From Actinomadura sp. KC06 (GTDB taxonomy: Bacteria; Actinomycetota; Actinomycetes; Streptosporangiales; Streptosporangiaceae): DNA of 64,000 bases. Shown here piece after piece: positions 25,694 to 33,522 of this stretch (within the stretch, counting starts at the first letter, position 1; every line of letters begins with the position of its first letter). The position numbers and the translations under genes were made by a program. Under the pieces are notes generated by a model. That model searched no databases. It was not told the origin of the DNA and saw only the letters and a program-made list of their open reading frames with translations. The stretch covers positions 1-64,000 of the forward strand of contig NZ_SMKT01000017.1 of assembly GCF_004348735.1 (NCBI RefSeq). Reading direction: 5' to 3'.

Positions 25694-27663
25694 ACCGGTA
25701 CCGATTCGCGCTGCGCATCGCCCGGAAAGACGCGCTCCGCGCCAAGGGCCGCACCGCGCTGATCCTCTGCATGATCGGGCTCCCGGTCGCGGCCATCGTC
25801 GCGCTCGCCGTCCTGTGGCGGACGGGCGAGGGTTCCGCGGAGGGCACCGGGGACTCGGGAGCCGGCGCCGCCGAGACCGCCATCACCGGGATGGCGATCA
25901 CGATGATCCTGCTGCAGGTCGTCCTCCTCGCCGGGCCGGCGCTGGTGGTGGACGCCCGCAGGCGCCGCCGCGACCTCGCGCTCGTCGCCGCGGCGGGCGG
26001 GACCGACCGGCACCTGCGCGCCGTCGTCCTCGCGTCCGGCCTGCTCCTCGGCGGGATCGCCGCGGTCGGCGGGGCGGTCCTCGGGACGCTCGCCGCGGCC
26101 GCAGCCGTCCCCGCCCTCGAGGCCGCGGAGGGCGAGCCGTTCGGGCCGTTCCGCGTGCCGTGGCTCCAGGTCGCCGTGACGATGCTGCTCGGCGCGGGGA
26201 GCGGGGTGCTGGCCGCGCTGCTGCCCGCCGCGCAGGCCGCCCGGATGGACGTCACCGCCGCCCTCGCCGGACGCCGCGACCCGCCCGGACGGTCCCGGCG
26301 CGGATGGCCGATCGGCGGCGGCGCGCTCATCCTTGCGGGTGTCGTCACAGCCCTGGCCGGCGTCGGCCCCCTGCGCGAGTTCGGGGCCGCGTTCGGCGCG
26401 GCGGCGATCATCGTCGGCCTGGTCCTGGCGTGCCCGTGGATCGTCGGGACGGCCGGGCGGCTCGCGCCCCGCCTGCCGCTGCCGCTGCGGCTCGCCGTCC
26501 GGGACGGCGCCCGCAACCGCGCCCGCACCGCGCCCGCGGTCGCCGCGATCACCGCGGCCGTCGCCGGAATCACCGCGCTGGCCATCGGGGGCGCCAGCGA
26601 CTTCCGGCAGAGCCAGCTCGAGTACCAGGCGACGCTGCCGATGGGAAGCGCGCTGATCCGCGCCCCCCAGGCCCGCGCGGACGAGGCGGAGCGGGTCATC
26701 CGGCGCGACCTGCCCGGCGTGCCCGTCCTCCCGCTGAAGACCCTGCCCGGCCCCGGCGGGACGTGCATGAACGCCGACGCGGCGGAATGCCCGGCCCTCA
26801 GCTTCATCGCCCGCGAGGACCCGGCGGGCATGACCGTCCTCCTGGACAACGTCGTCGGGGGCGCCCGCGAGGCGCGCATGCTGCTCGGCCGCGACGACCC
26901 CGCCGTCACGTCCGCCCTGGACGCGGGCAAGGTCGTCCTGTTCGGCGCGACGCCCACCGGGGGCGGGACGACGACCGCCAGGGTGTTCGTGTGGGACGAC
27001 GACGCGGAGCGCACGCTCAGGCGGGTCGAGGGCCTGCCGTCCGTGGCCGCGGGCGGCGATCCGGGCGTGCGCGCCATCGTCCCGCCGAAGATCGCCGAGC
27101 GCATCGGCCTGCCCGTCGGGACGGAGGCGTTCGGCGTCGACCGCGCCGACCACCGCGTCACGAAGGCCGAGGAGGCCCGACTGCAGAGGTCCATGGCCCC
27201 CTTCAACCCCCACACGGACGCCGTGTACGTCGAGCGGGGCTTCACCGACTCCTTCGGCACGGTCACGCTGCTGCTGGCGTCGGTGGCGGCCGTCCTGGCG
27301 CTCGGCGGCGCGCTGATCGCCACGAGCCTGGCGGCGGCCGACGCCAGGCCGGACCTCGCGACCCTCGCCGCGGTCGGCGCCCGCCCGCTGACCTGGCGGG
27401 TGCTGACGATGTGCCAGGCGCTTTTCGTCGCCGCGGCGGGCTGCTGGCTCGGCATCGCGGGCGGGCTCGTCCCCGGCCTCGCGGTGGCGCGGCCGCTCAC
27501 GAGCCGGCCGGAGCAGCCGGGCGCCGCCGAGCACGGCACGATCATCGACGTCCCGTGGACGCTGCTGCTCGCCGTCGGCGTGCTCATCCCGTGCGCCGCG
27601 GCCCTCGTCGCCGCGACGTTCACCCGGAACCGCCTCCCCATGACGCACCGCGTCCTGTCCTAG
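25690..27663 (+). CDS. FtsX-like ABC transporter permease
   Basis: The permease has 657 residues. An N-terminal helix (residues ~20-42) is followed by a cluster of three helices around 65-190, a central helix group, and a large extracytoplasmic domain at about 310-515. A C-terminal three-helix FtsX core (TLLLASVAAVLALGGALIAT onward) completes it. Two FtsX cores in one chain are usual for actinobacterial members. The GTG start overlaps the ATPase stop. The extracellular loop holds a possible disulfide pair (GGTCMNADAAECPA). Confidence 0.92.
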   Translation: MNRYRFALRIARKDALRAKGRTALILCMIGLPVAAIVALAVLWRTGEGSAEGTGDSGAGAAETAITGMAITMILLQVVLLAGPALVVDARRRRRDLALVAAAGGTDRHLRAVVLASGLLLGGIAAVGGAVLGTLAAAAAVPALEAAEGEPFGPFRVPWLQVAVTMLLGAGSGVLAALLPAAQAARMDVTAALAGRRDPPGRSRRGWPIGGGALILAGVVTALAGVGPLREFGAAFGAAAIIVGLVLACPWIVGTAGRLAPRLPLPLRLAVRDGARNRARTAPAVAAITAAVAGITALAIGGASDFRQSQLEYQATLPMGSALIRAPQARADEAERVIRRDLPGVPVLPLKTLPGPGGTCMNADAAECPALSFIAREDPAGMTVLLDNVVGGAREARMLLGRDDPAVTSALDAGKVVLFGATPTGGGTTTARVFVWDDDAERTLRRVEGLPSVAAGGDPGVRAIVPPKIAERIGLPVGTEAFGVDRADHRVTKAEEARLQRSMAPFNPHTDAVYVERGFTDSFGTVTLLLASVAAVLALGGALIATSLAAADARPDLATLAAVGARPLTWRVLTMCQALFVAAAGCWLGIAGGLVPGLAVARPLTSRPEQPGAAEHGTIIDVPWTLLLAVGVLIPCAAALVAATFTRNRLPMTHRVLS

Positions 27664-27751
27664 GGCTCCGCGGGCTTCCGTTCCCAGGGCTCGGCGGGGT
27701 TCCGTCCAGGGGTTCGGCCGCGCGCCGGGCGCTGCTGATAGCGTCCGGCGC

Positions 27752-29281
27752 GTGGCTGAGGCGGTTGCGGTGGAGGGGCCTGCCGAGCAGGTCCCGGCGG
27801 GCCGCTGGGGAGGATCGGGGCGCCGGACGGCGCTCACGGCGATGATCGTCGCGAGCGCCGTGCTGTACGCGGCGTACTCGCTGATGCGGCTGCGGGCGTT
27901 CCGGTCGGGCAGCTACGACCTGGTCATCTTCGATCAGGCGATCCGCTCGTACAGCCGCCTCGAGTGGCCGGTCGCGATGGTGAAGGGCGTCCACAACGAG
28001 TTCGGGCCCGACTTCTCCATCCTCGGCGACCATTTCTCGCCGATCCTCGTCCTGCTGGCGCCGCTGTACTGGATCCACGACGGTCCGGAGACGCTGCTGC
28101 TCGCGCAGGCCGCCCTGCTCGCCCTCGCGATCGTGCCGATCTGGCGGTTCACCGAGCGCCGGCTCGGCGCCCGCGCCGCGTACTGCGCCGCCGGCGGCTA
28201 CGCCCTGTCGTGGCCGATCGCCGAGGCGCTCGCGTTCGACTTCCACGAGGTCGCGTTCGTCCCGCTGCTGTCGGCGCTGATGGTGGAGCGCCACGACGCC
28301 GGACGGCGGGGGCAGGCGGTGCTGGCGGCGTTCGTCCTGCTGCTGGTCAAGGAGGACATGGGGCTCCTGCTCGCGGGCTTCGGCCTTTACCTCCTCACCC
28401 GGTACGAAGGTCGGCCCAGGCGGCTGCGCGATCTGCTGCCGAGGGGCGAGCGGCGGACGGGTCTCGCCTATGTCGTCGTGGGCCTGGTCGCCACGTGGGT
28501 GTCCTCTCGCGTGATCATTGCCGCGTTCGGCGGGGACAACGACTACTACTGGGCGTACGGGTCGCTCGGCCCGGACCTGCCCCATGCGGCCGTTCATGCG
28601 CTGACCCATCCGTGGGACGTCGTGGCCGTTCTCGGCACCCCGCCGCAGAAGGTTCTGACAATGGCGCTGGTCGTCCTTCCGCTGCTTCTGCTTCCGTTGG
28701 CGTCGCCGTTGACTCTGACCGCATTGCCGCTGCTGGCCGAACGGATGCTCAACAGCCGCTTCAGCAACTGGTGGGAGCCGCACTACCACTACAACGCGTT
28801 CATCATCGCCGTGCTCGTCCTGGCGGCGGTGGACGGCGCCGCACGGCTGCGCGGCAAAATCCCTGCCCTGCGACGGGCCCCGTCCATGCTGCCGACGGCT
28901 GCGGTCCTGGTGGCGATGGTCGTCTGCGTGCCGTTCTTCGCCTACCGCCATCTCGCCGATCCCGCACTGTGGGCGCAGAACGACCGCGCCCGCGCCGCGT
29001 CCGCCGCGGCCTCGAAGATCCCGGACGGCGCGCTCGTCGAGGCGGCCAACGGCGTCGGCCCCGCGCTGACCTCCCGCGCCCGCGTCCTGCTGTGGGACGA
29101 GCACTCGCGCGGCGCGCCCTGGGTCGTCGCCTACGTCGGACGCCTGGAGTTCCCGTTCCCGAGCGTGGCCGACCAGCGGCGGCGGGTGGCGGAACTGGCG
29201 GCCGAGGGGTACCGCGAGGTCTTCCGGCAGGACGGCTACATCGTGCTGCACCGCACGTCCGGGACCCGCAACCCACGATAA
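27752..29281 (+). CDS. DUF2079 family polytopic membrane protein
   Basis: The protein has 509 residues and about ten membrane helices. The first periplasmic loop carries YDLVIFDQAIRSYSRLEWP and FSILGDHFSPILVLLAPLYW, which match the DUF2079 signature with its conserved D and DH. The family resembles GT-C glycosyltransferases and has been linked to envelope polymers, but no reaction is proven. It starts at GTG 27752 and is monocistronic by spacing. Confidence 0.85.
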   Translation: MAEAVAVEGPAEQVPAGRWGGSGRRTALTAMIVASAVLYAAYSLMRLRAFRSGSYDLVIFDQAIRSYSRLEWPVAMVKGVHNEFGPDFSILGDHFSPILVLLAPLYWIHDGPETLLLAQAALLALAIVPIWRFTERRLGARAAYCAAGGYALSWPIAEALAFDFHEVAFVPLLSALMVERHDAGRRGQAVLAAFVLLLVKEDMGLLLAGFGLYLLTRYEGRPRRLRDLLPRGERRTGLAYVVVGLVATWVSSRVIIAAFGGDNDYYWAYGSLGPDLPHAAVHALTHPWDVVAVLGTPPQKVLTMALVVLPLLLLPLASPLTLTALPLLAERMLNSRFSNWWEPHYHYNAFIIAVLVLAAVDGAARLRGKIPALRRAPSMLPTAAVLVAMVVCVPFFAYRHLADPALWAQNDRARAASAAASKIPDGALVEAANGVGPALTSRARVLLWDEHSRGAPWVVAYVGRLEFPFPSVADQRRRVAELAAEGYREVFRQDGYIVLHRTSGTRNPR

Positions 29282-29291
29282 TCACGACATT

Positions 29292-29308
29292 TTGGACAGA
29301 TTGTCCAA
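29292..29308. promoter_or_regulatory. Perfect palindrome TTGGACA-GAT-TGTCCAA
   Basis: This perfect 7-3-7 inverted repeat lies 10 bp after the DUF2079 stop. It is either a regulator site for the unit at 29489-30275 or a short hairpin. There is no T-run. The following 180 bp to 29488 show no other clear feature. Confidence 0.4.
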
Positions 29309-29488
29309 GTGACCGATCATCGAAGCACGGGTCAGAATGACGGTGAAGGCACCTTCTGGCTAAATTGCTCTGTCGTTTTAGCGCTTCTTGCCTGATACTT
29401 GAAGAAAGCCGTGACGGCCGCGGCCGGCGCGGGGACCCCGCGCAAACACTCGTGCGACCGCCGCCGTGGCGGCATTGGGGCGGAGAGC

Positions 29489-29635
29489 ATGAGTGGTGTG
29501 ATGCTGTTCAAGAACGACGGAGAGCCACGGGCCGGAGACGACGCGGAAATCACCCCCCGCGCGGCAATGCCGCGTGCGGCCTATTCCCGGATCCGCAATG
29601 CGGGCCAAGGGACGAATTGCGGCGGGGAGTCGTGA
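29489..29635 (+). CDS. Possible 48-residue small protein
   Basis: A small ORF begins at ATG 29489, has GGAG four bases upstream, and ends in a TGA one base before the GTG of the thymidylate-synthase-like gene. That spacing suggests coupled translation. The sequence starts MSGVMLFKNDGEPRAGDDAE and ends NAGQGTNCGGES. I recognise no family. It could be real, a translational leader, or chance. Confidence 0.35.
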   Translation: MSGVMLFKNDGEPRAGDDAEITPRAAMPRAAYSRIRNAGQGTNCGGES

Positions 29636-29636
29636 C

Positions 29637-30275
29637 GTGCCGGCGGACGAGGAGAAGGACGTCCGGCGCTGGGAGAGCTGCGGACAGGCGTGGATCGGCG
29701 TCCTGCGGCACGTCTGGACGGCCGGCGAGGCCGGCCTCGAGGAGGGCGGCCCCATCATCGAGGGACCGCCGCTGCTGTTCGAGGTCACCTCGCTGAGCTG
29801 GGAGGACCCGATCCTGCACGAGCACGGCGACCGCGCGCGGATCGTCCGGCGGGCGCAGGAGCGCACGCGCCGGGCCGTCCGCGGGCGGTACTGGCCGCGG
29901 CTGCACGACCTCGAGGGCAACGACCAGATCCGCTGGGTCGTCGACCTGCTGCGGGCCAGGCCCTGGACGACCAGCGCTTGGATCTCGCTGACGATCCCCG
30001 GCGAGCCGGCGGAGGGGCTGCCCAGCCTGACGGCGCTGTCCTTCCGCATCCGCGGCTACCGGCTGATCATGACGGCGATGTTCCGGTCGCAGAACGTCTA
30101 CCGCGGCTACCTGACCTACATCCCGCTCCGCGAGGTGCAGGTCCAGGTCGCCGACGAGCTGGGGCTGCCCGCCGGGCCGCTGCGCGTGTACGTGGACGTC
30201 CCGCACGTCCACGTCGCCGACGCGGAGCGGGTCGCGTGCGTCCTGCTCGCGATGCCCGAGCCCAACGCGGCCTGA
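29637..30275 (+). CDS. Thymidylate-synthase-like protein lacking the catalytic cysteine
   Basis: This 212-residue protein follows the ThyA fold order: NDQIRWVVDLLRARPWTTSA, then LPSLTALSFRI at about 128-138, FRSQNVYRGY at 149-158, LGLPAGPLRVYVDVPHVHV at about 175-193. In ThyA the equivalent segments are LPPCH, QRSxDVxLGLPFN and GDxHxYxNH. Here the nucleophile position reads SLT, the catalytic Asn is missing, and HxY is HVH. It is therefore unlikely to methylate dUMP by the usual route. The GTG 29637 start has GGGGAG 7 bp upstream. It may be a binding protein or a divergent hydroxymethylase-like enzyme. Confidence 0.6.
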   Translation: MPADEEKDVRRWESCGQAWIGVLRHVWTAGEAGLEEGGPIIEGPPLLFEVTSLSWEDPILHEHGDRARIVRRAQERTRRAVRGRYWPRLHDLEGNDQIRWVVDLLRARPWTTSAWISLTIPGEPAEGLPSLTALSFRIRGYRLIMTAMFRSQNVYRGYLTYIPLREVQVQVADELGLPAGPLRVYVDVPHVHVADAERVACVLLAMPEPNAA

Positions 30276-30298
30276 CCGGCCGGGCTCGGGCCCCGCCC

Positions 30299-30438
30299 GG
30301 ACCTGCCACGACCGGATCGCCGGACTGGACCTGACCGGCCCTGCCCTGGACCTGACCGGACCGCGGCCGGGAGGCGGCGCGGACGGGGCCTCGCCCTGCG
30401 CCTCGCTCCGCGTCTCGCCCTGCGCCTCGCTCTGCGCG
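30299..30438 (+). repeat. Short direct repeats in the serA upstream region
   Basis: GGACCTGACCGG occurs twice near 30327-30360. A 24-bp unit beginning TCGCCCTGCGCCTCGCT follows at 30391-30414 and 30415-30438 with a few mismatches. The 327-bp gap before serA otherwise holds only the inverted repeat at 30538. No ORF is evident. Confidence 0.55.
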
Positions 30439-30537
30439 CATCCCGGCAAAGAAGGACTTACCGGTAGGTGTCTCCCTGCCGCGAATCGCTCTGGCCGCCG
30501 GGAGATAGACTCGACGCCTGGGGGCGAGGGCACGACG

Positions 30538-30558
30538 AGGTGACCCGTGACGTCACCT
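30538..30558. promoter_or_regulatory. Inverted repeat before serA
   Basis: AGGTGAC (30538-30544) and GTCACCT (30552-30558) form a perfect 7-7-7 palindrome 45 bp before the serA start. It may be an operator or 5' hairpin. It does not match the GTCTC/TGAGAY motif of the BCAA genes. Confidence 0.45.
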
Positions 30559-30602
30559 GCACACACTCACACGGCCATCCACTTTCCGAAGGACTGTCTG
30601 CC

Positions 30603-32192
30603 TTGAGCAAGCCCGTCGTCCTCGTCGCCGAAGAACTCTCGCCCGCCGGCATCGCCGTGCTGGAAGCCGACTACGAGGTCCGCCACGTCGACGGCGCCGA
30701 CCGCGAACGGCTGCTGCCCGCCGTCGCCGACGTCGACGCGCTGATCGTCCGCAGCGCCACCAAGGTCACCGCCGAGGTGTTCCGGCACGCCGCCAAGCTG
30801 CGGGTGGTCGCCCGCGCGGGCGTCGGCCTGGACAACGTTGACGTGGAGGCCGCGACCAAGGCCGGCGTCATGGTCGTCAACGCGCCCACGTCCAACATCG
30901 TCACCGCCGCCGAGCACGCGATCGCGCTGCTGCTCGCCACCGCCCGGAACGTGCCGCAGGGCCACGGCGCCCTCAAGCAGGGCGAGTGGAAGCGGTCCAA
31001 GTACACCGGCGTCGAGCTGCAGGGCAAGACCGTCGGCGTCCTCGGCCTCGGCCGCATCGGCGTCCTCGTCGCGCAGCGCCTCGCCGCCTTCGACATGAAC
31101 GTGATCGCGTTCGACCCCTACGTGCAGGCCGCCCGCGCCGCCCAGCTCGGCGTGAAGCTCGTCACACTGGACGAGCTGCTCCGCGAGTCCGACTTCATCA
31201 CCGTCCACCTGCCGAAGACGCCCGAGACGCTCGGCCTCATCGGCGACCGCGAGCTGCGGCAGGTCAAGCCGACCGTGCGGATCGTGAACGCCGCCCGCGG
31301 CGGGATCGTCGACGAGGAGGCCCTCGACCTCGCGCTGAAGGACGGCCGCGTCGCCGGCGCCGGCATCGACGTGTTCACCACCGAGCCGATGACCGACAGC
31401 CCGCTGTTCCACCACGACAGCGTCGTGGTGACCCCGCACCTCGGCGCCAGCACCCACGAGGCGCAGGAGAAGGCCGGCACGCAGGTCGCCCGGTCGGTGA
31501 AGCTCGCGCTGTCCGGCGAGTTCGTCCCGGACGCGGTCAACGTGCAGGGCGGCGCGGTCGCCGAGGACGTCAAGCCCGGCCTGCCGCTCGCCGAGAAGCT
31601 CGGCCGGATCTTCACCTCCCTCGCCGGCGGCGTCCCCGTCCGGCTGGACGTCGTCGTCCGCGGCGAGATCGCCGAGCACGACGTCAAGGTGCTGGAGCTC
31701 GCCGCGCTCAAGGGCGTCTTCCTGGACGTGATCGAGGAGACGGTGACGTTCGTCAACGCGCCGCTGCTGGCCCGCGACCGGGGCGTCGAGGTCACCCTCA
31801 CCACCAGCGAGGACAGCCCCGACTGGCGCAACGTCGTGCAGGTGCGCGGCACGATGGCCGACGGCGACGTCGTGTCGGTGTCCGGCACGCTCACCGGCCC
31901 GAAGCACGCCGAGCGGATCATCGAGATCAACGGCTACAACATGGAGCTCGTCCCGACCGAGCACATGGCGTTCTTCTCCTACGTCGACCGTCCCGGCATC
32001 GTGGGCGCGGTCGGCAAGATCCTCGGCGACGAGCAGGTCAACATCGCGGGCATGCAGGTGGGCCGGGACGCCAAAGGCGGCAAGGCGCTGATCGCCCTGA
32101 CCGTCGACTCGGCCATCCCGCCGCAGCTCGTCGACGCCATCACCGCCGAGGTCGGCGCCGACATGGGCCGCCGGGTCGACCTCGAAAGCTGA
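30603..32192 (+). CDS. serA: D-3-phosphoglycerate dehydrogenase
   Basis: SerA oxidises 3-phosphoglycerate, the first step of serine synthesis. The 529-residue protein is the long actinobacterial type. It has a catalytic/NAD domain with GLGRIGVLVAQRL at about 150 and active-site RGGIVDEEAL and HLGAS segments, an intervening allosteric-substrate-binding domain from about 320, and a C-terminal ACT domain (FFSYVDRPGIVGAVGKIL) for serine inhibition. The start is TTG 30603 after GAAGGA, giving the family N-terminus MSKPVVLVAEELS; the frame is open further upstream, but the extra residues look non-coding. Confidence 0.97.
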   Translation: MSKPVVLVAEELSPAGIAVLEADYEVRHVDGADRERLLPAVADVDALIVRSATKVTAEVFRHAAKLRVVARAGVGLDNVDVEAATKAGVMVVNAPTSNIVTAAEHAIALLLATARNVPQGHGALKQGEWKRSKYTGVELQGKTVGVLGLGRIGVLVAQRLAAFDMNVIAFDPYVQAARAAQLGVKLVTLDELLRESDFITVHLPKTPETLGLIGDRELRQVKPTVRIVNAARGGIVDEEALDLALKDGRVAGAGIDVFTTEPMTDSPLFHHDSVVVTPHLGASTHEAQEKAGTQVARSVKLALSGEFVPDAVNVQGGAVAEDVKPGLPLAEKLGRIFTSLAGGVPVRLDVVVRGEIAEHDVKVLELAALKGVFLDVIEETVTFVNAPLLARDRGVEVTLTTSEDSPDWRNVVQVRGTMADGDVVSVSGTLTGPKHAERIIEINGYNMELVPTEHMAFFSYVDRPGIVGAVGKILGDEQVNIAGMQVGRDAKGGKALIALTVDSAIPPQLVDAITAEVGADMGRRVDLES

Positions 32193-32237
32193 TTTTTCCG
32201 GCACGTCCCAACCCGTGGCGGTTCTCACACGCTCCGC

Positions 32238-32254
32238 GTCTCAGATCGTGAGAT
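32238..32254. promoter_or_regulatory. NdgR-type operator upstream of the orphan leader
   Basis: GTCTCA (32238-32243), five bases, TGAGAT (32249-32254). It has the same 6-5-6 architecture as the sites at 19780, 33466, 35981 and 61779. It is 57 bp before a Val/Ile/Leu leader peptide, which ties this locus to BCAA control. Confidence 0.7.
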
Positions 32255-32310
32255 TTTCCGCCACGGGTCGGGACAGTCCGCCGCACCGGGGGGTAATCTC
32301 GCAGATAGTC

Positions 32311-32355
32311 ATGCGGCGCTTCGTAGTAATCCTTCGCTGCCGCAGCGGGGCCTGA
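32311..32355 (+). CDS. Orphan BCAA leader peptide MRRFVVILRCRSGA
   Basis: This is a 14-residue ORF with consecutive Val-Val-Ile-Leu codons GTA GTA ATC CTT, three of them rare in this GC-rich DNA, as in the ilvB leader. CCGCAGCGGG at 32340-32349 overlaps its end and pairs perfectly with CCCGCTGCGG at 32373-32382, as a pause hairpin would. The ribosome site is weak. The next ORF downstream is only 30 residues long. Confidence 0.7.
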   Translation: MRRFVVILRCRSGA

Positions 32356-32445
32356 TCATCGGCAGGCCGGCACCCGCTGCGGAGGCTCTGCCTGGCCGTG
32401 AGTCCGATGCCGACGCCGGACCGTGCGAACCACGGCGTCCCGGCG
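32340..32445 (+). promoter_or_regulatory. Attenuator-like hairpins behind the orphan leader
   Basis: The pause hairpin pairs 32340-32349 with 32373-32382 (10 bp, perfect). Between and after it, GGCAG and CTGCC can pair in competition. A second GC-rich hairpin pairs CGCCGG and CCGTG (32414-32425) with CACGG and CCGGCG (32431-32445) around a CGAAC loop. No T-run follows, so termination is less certain than at ilvB and cimA. Confidence 0.5.
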
Positions 32446-32485
32446 GCCCCACTGGTCTCAGCACAGCGACACGGAGCGAATCATC

Positions 32486-32578
32486 ATGTACGACACCCTG
32501 AACAACGCCCCGAACGACGACGCCGAAGAAGAAGCCGCCCGCGCCCTGCAGGCCGCCCTGGACCGCAGGGCTGATTAG
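32486..32578 (+). CDS. 30-residue acidic small protein under BCAA-type control
   Basis: The ORF begins at ATG 32486, with GGAG at 32473-32476, and ends with TAG at 32578. It reads MYDTLNNAPNDDAEEEAARA and then LQAALDRRAD, a short polar start followed by a probable amphipathic helix. I recognise no family. It is the only ORF directly behind the operator and leader at 32238-32355, so it is a candidate small protein of the BCAA response. It is followed at once by dispersed repeat copy B. Expression is not proven. Confidence 0.5.
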   Translation: MYDTLNNAPNDDAEEEAARALQAALDRRAD

Positions 32579-32733
32579 CGCTTCTCTCCTCCGTCGGGCG
32601 CTGAGCGCCCTCCATCGTCGAGCACTGCGCGCGATCGCTGCATCGCTTTGTCTCGCCTTGGCGGCTCGCTGCGCGATCAGGTTCTCGCAAGCTCGAACCT
32701 GCCTTCGGACGCGATCGCAGGCGTTGAGGTCGT
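32577..32733 (+). repeat. Dispersed repeat, copy B
   Basis: About 155 bp match copy A at 11471-11626 with scattered substitutions. The repeat starts at the TAG stop of the 30-residue ORF. The hairpin is GGGCGC-TGA-GCGCCC at 32596-32610, compensated relative to copy A. Shared stretches include CTCCATCGTCGAG, GCGATCGCTGCATCGCT and TCTCGCAAGCTCGAA. The rest of the gap to 32784 holds nothing obvious. Confidence 0.75.
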
Positions 32734-32783
32734 TGCGTGGTTGCGGCGACGGCTGAGGTTGTCGCGGTGGGACACTGAGGGCT

Positions 32784-33479
32784 ATGGCGCTCGACGTGGG
32801 TTCCGCCGAAGTGGCCCGGGTGCTGGGGGAGGTGGCCCGGCTCGGGCCGTACTTCGAGATCGTCACCGGAGCGGAGGACGCTCTCGCTTGGGAGCCGTTT
32901 CCTGGTGATCCTGCCCGGCTCGTCGCGCTGACCGAGGACTACGCCGAGAGGCTCGGTACCGAGGAGCGGCGGGTGGCGGGGTCGCTGGTCTTTCAAGGGC
33001 TTGCTGCGCGGGTTTGGTCGCCGGTCGTTGCGGCGGCGGCGCGTGGTGTCGTCCCCGACCTGGGGCGGTTGCGCTGGTACTGGGCGCCGGGGGAGGCGAT
33101 CGCGTTCCGGCTGGACGAGCCGTCCGGGTGGCGGGTGGACGGGGCCGGCGAAGCCGCGGCTCTCATCCGGCCCATGGTCGTGGACGGTCTGCTCAAGCCG
33201 CTTCGTGACGTCATGTCGACCTTCGTCGGGCTCGCGGAAGGGCTGGTCTGGGGCAATGCGGCCTCCGCTCTCGCCGGGAGCCTGAACGTGGGGCCGCCTG
33301 ACGCGGCTCGGCGCGAGGTCGTCCGGGAGTTGCTCGCGCGGGAGCCGCTGGCCGGGGCGGGGGCGTTCGGGCCGGACGGGTACGTCCGGCGGAGCTGCTG
33401 CCTGTACTACCGCGTCCCGGACGGCGGGATGTGCGGTGACTGCTCCCTGCTGAAACGGGATGATCGTCCCGAGATGTGA
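32784..33479 (+). CDS. FhuF-like (2Fe-2S) protein, possible ferric-siderophore reductase
   Basis: This 231-residue protein has the C-terminal cysteine set C205-C206-x10-C217-x2-C220 (RSCCLYYRVPDGGMCGDC), which in FhuF-type proteins binds a [2Fe-2S] cluster used to reduce ferric siderophores. The N-terminal part (GRLG-like VLGEVARLGPYFEIVTG) fits the weakly conserved IucA/FhuF-like body. No siderophore genes are nearby. The stop codon lies within the NdgR-type site that precedes leuB. It may form its own unit with its promoter after repeat copy B. Confidence 0.8.
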   Translation: MALDVGSAEVARVLGEVARLGPYFEIVTGAEDALAWEPFPGDPARLVALTEDYAERLGTEERRVAGSLVFQGLAARVWSPVVAAAARGVVPDLGRLRWYWAPGEAIAFRLDEPSGWRVDGAGEAAALIRPMVVDGLLKPLRDVMSTFVGLAEGLVWGNAASALAGSLNVGPPDAARREVVRELLAREPLAGAGAFGPDGYVRRSCCLYYRVPDGGMCGDCSLLKRDDRPEM

Positions 33480-33482
33480 GAT
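33466..33482. promoter_or_regulatory. NdgR-type operator upstream of leuB
   Basis: GTCCCG (33466-33471), five bases, TGAGAT (33477-33482). It has one mismatch to the GTCTCR half-site. It overlaps the end of the FhuF-like gene and lies 40 bp before leuB. A possible -10, TAGAGT at 33511-33516, would give a nearly leaderless leuB transcript. Confidence 0.6.
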
Positions 33483-33522
33483 CAAAGCCCACGCACTGAG
33501 ACGTTTGCAGTAGAGTGCGCGC

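Noticed and set aside
24778..27837. 1019-codon minus-strand frame opposite the ABC operon
   Set aside because: Arg/Gly-rich with no domain; ATPase and permease motifs on the + strand explain the sequence.
32579..32783. Insertion sequence end or transposon remnant for the dispersed repeat
   Set aside because: No transposase frame, no terminal inverted repeats and no target duplication; it behaves like an intergenic REP-like element.
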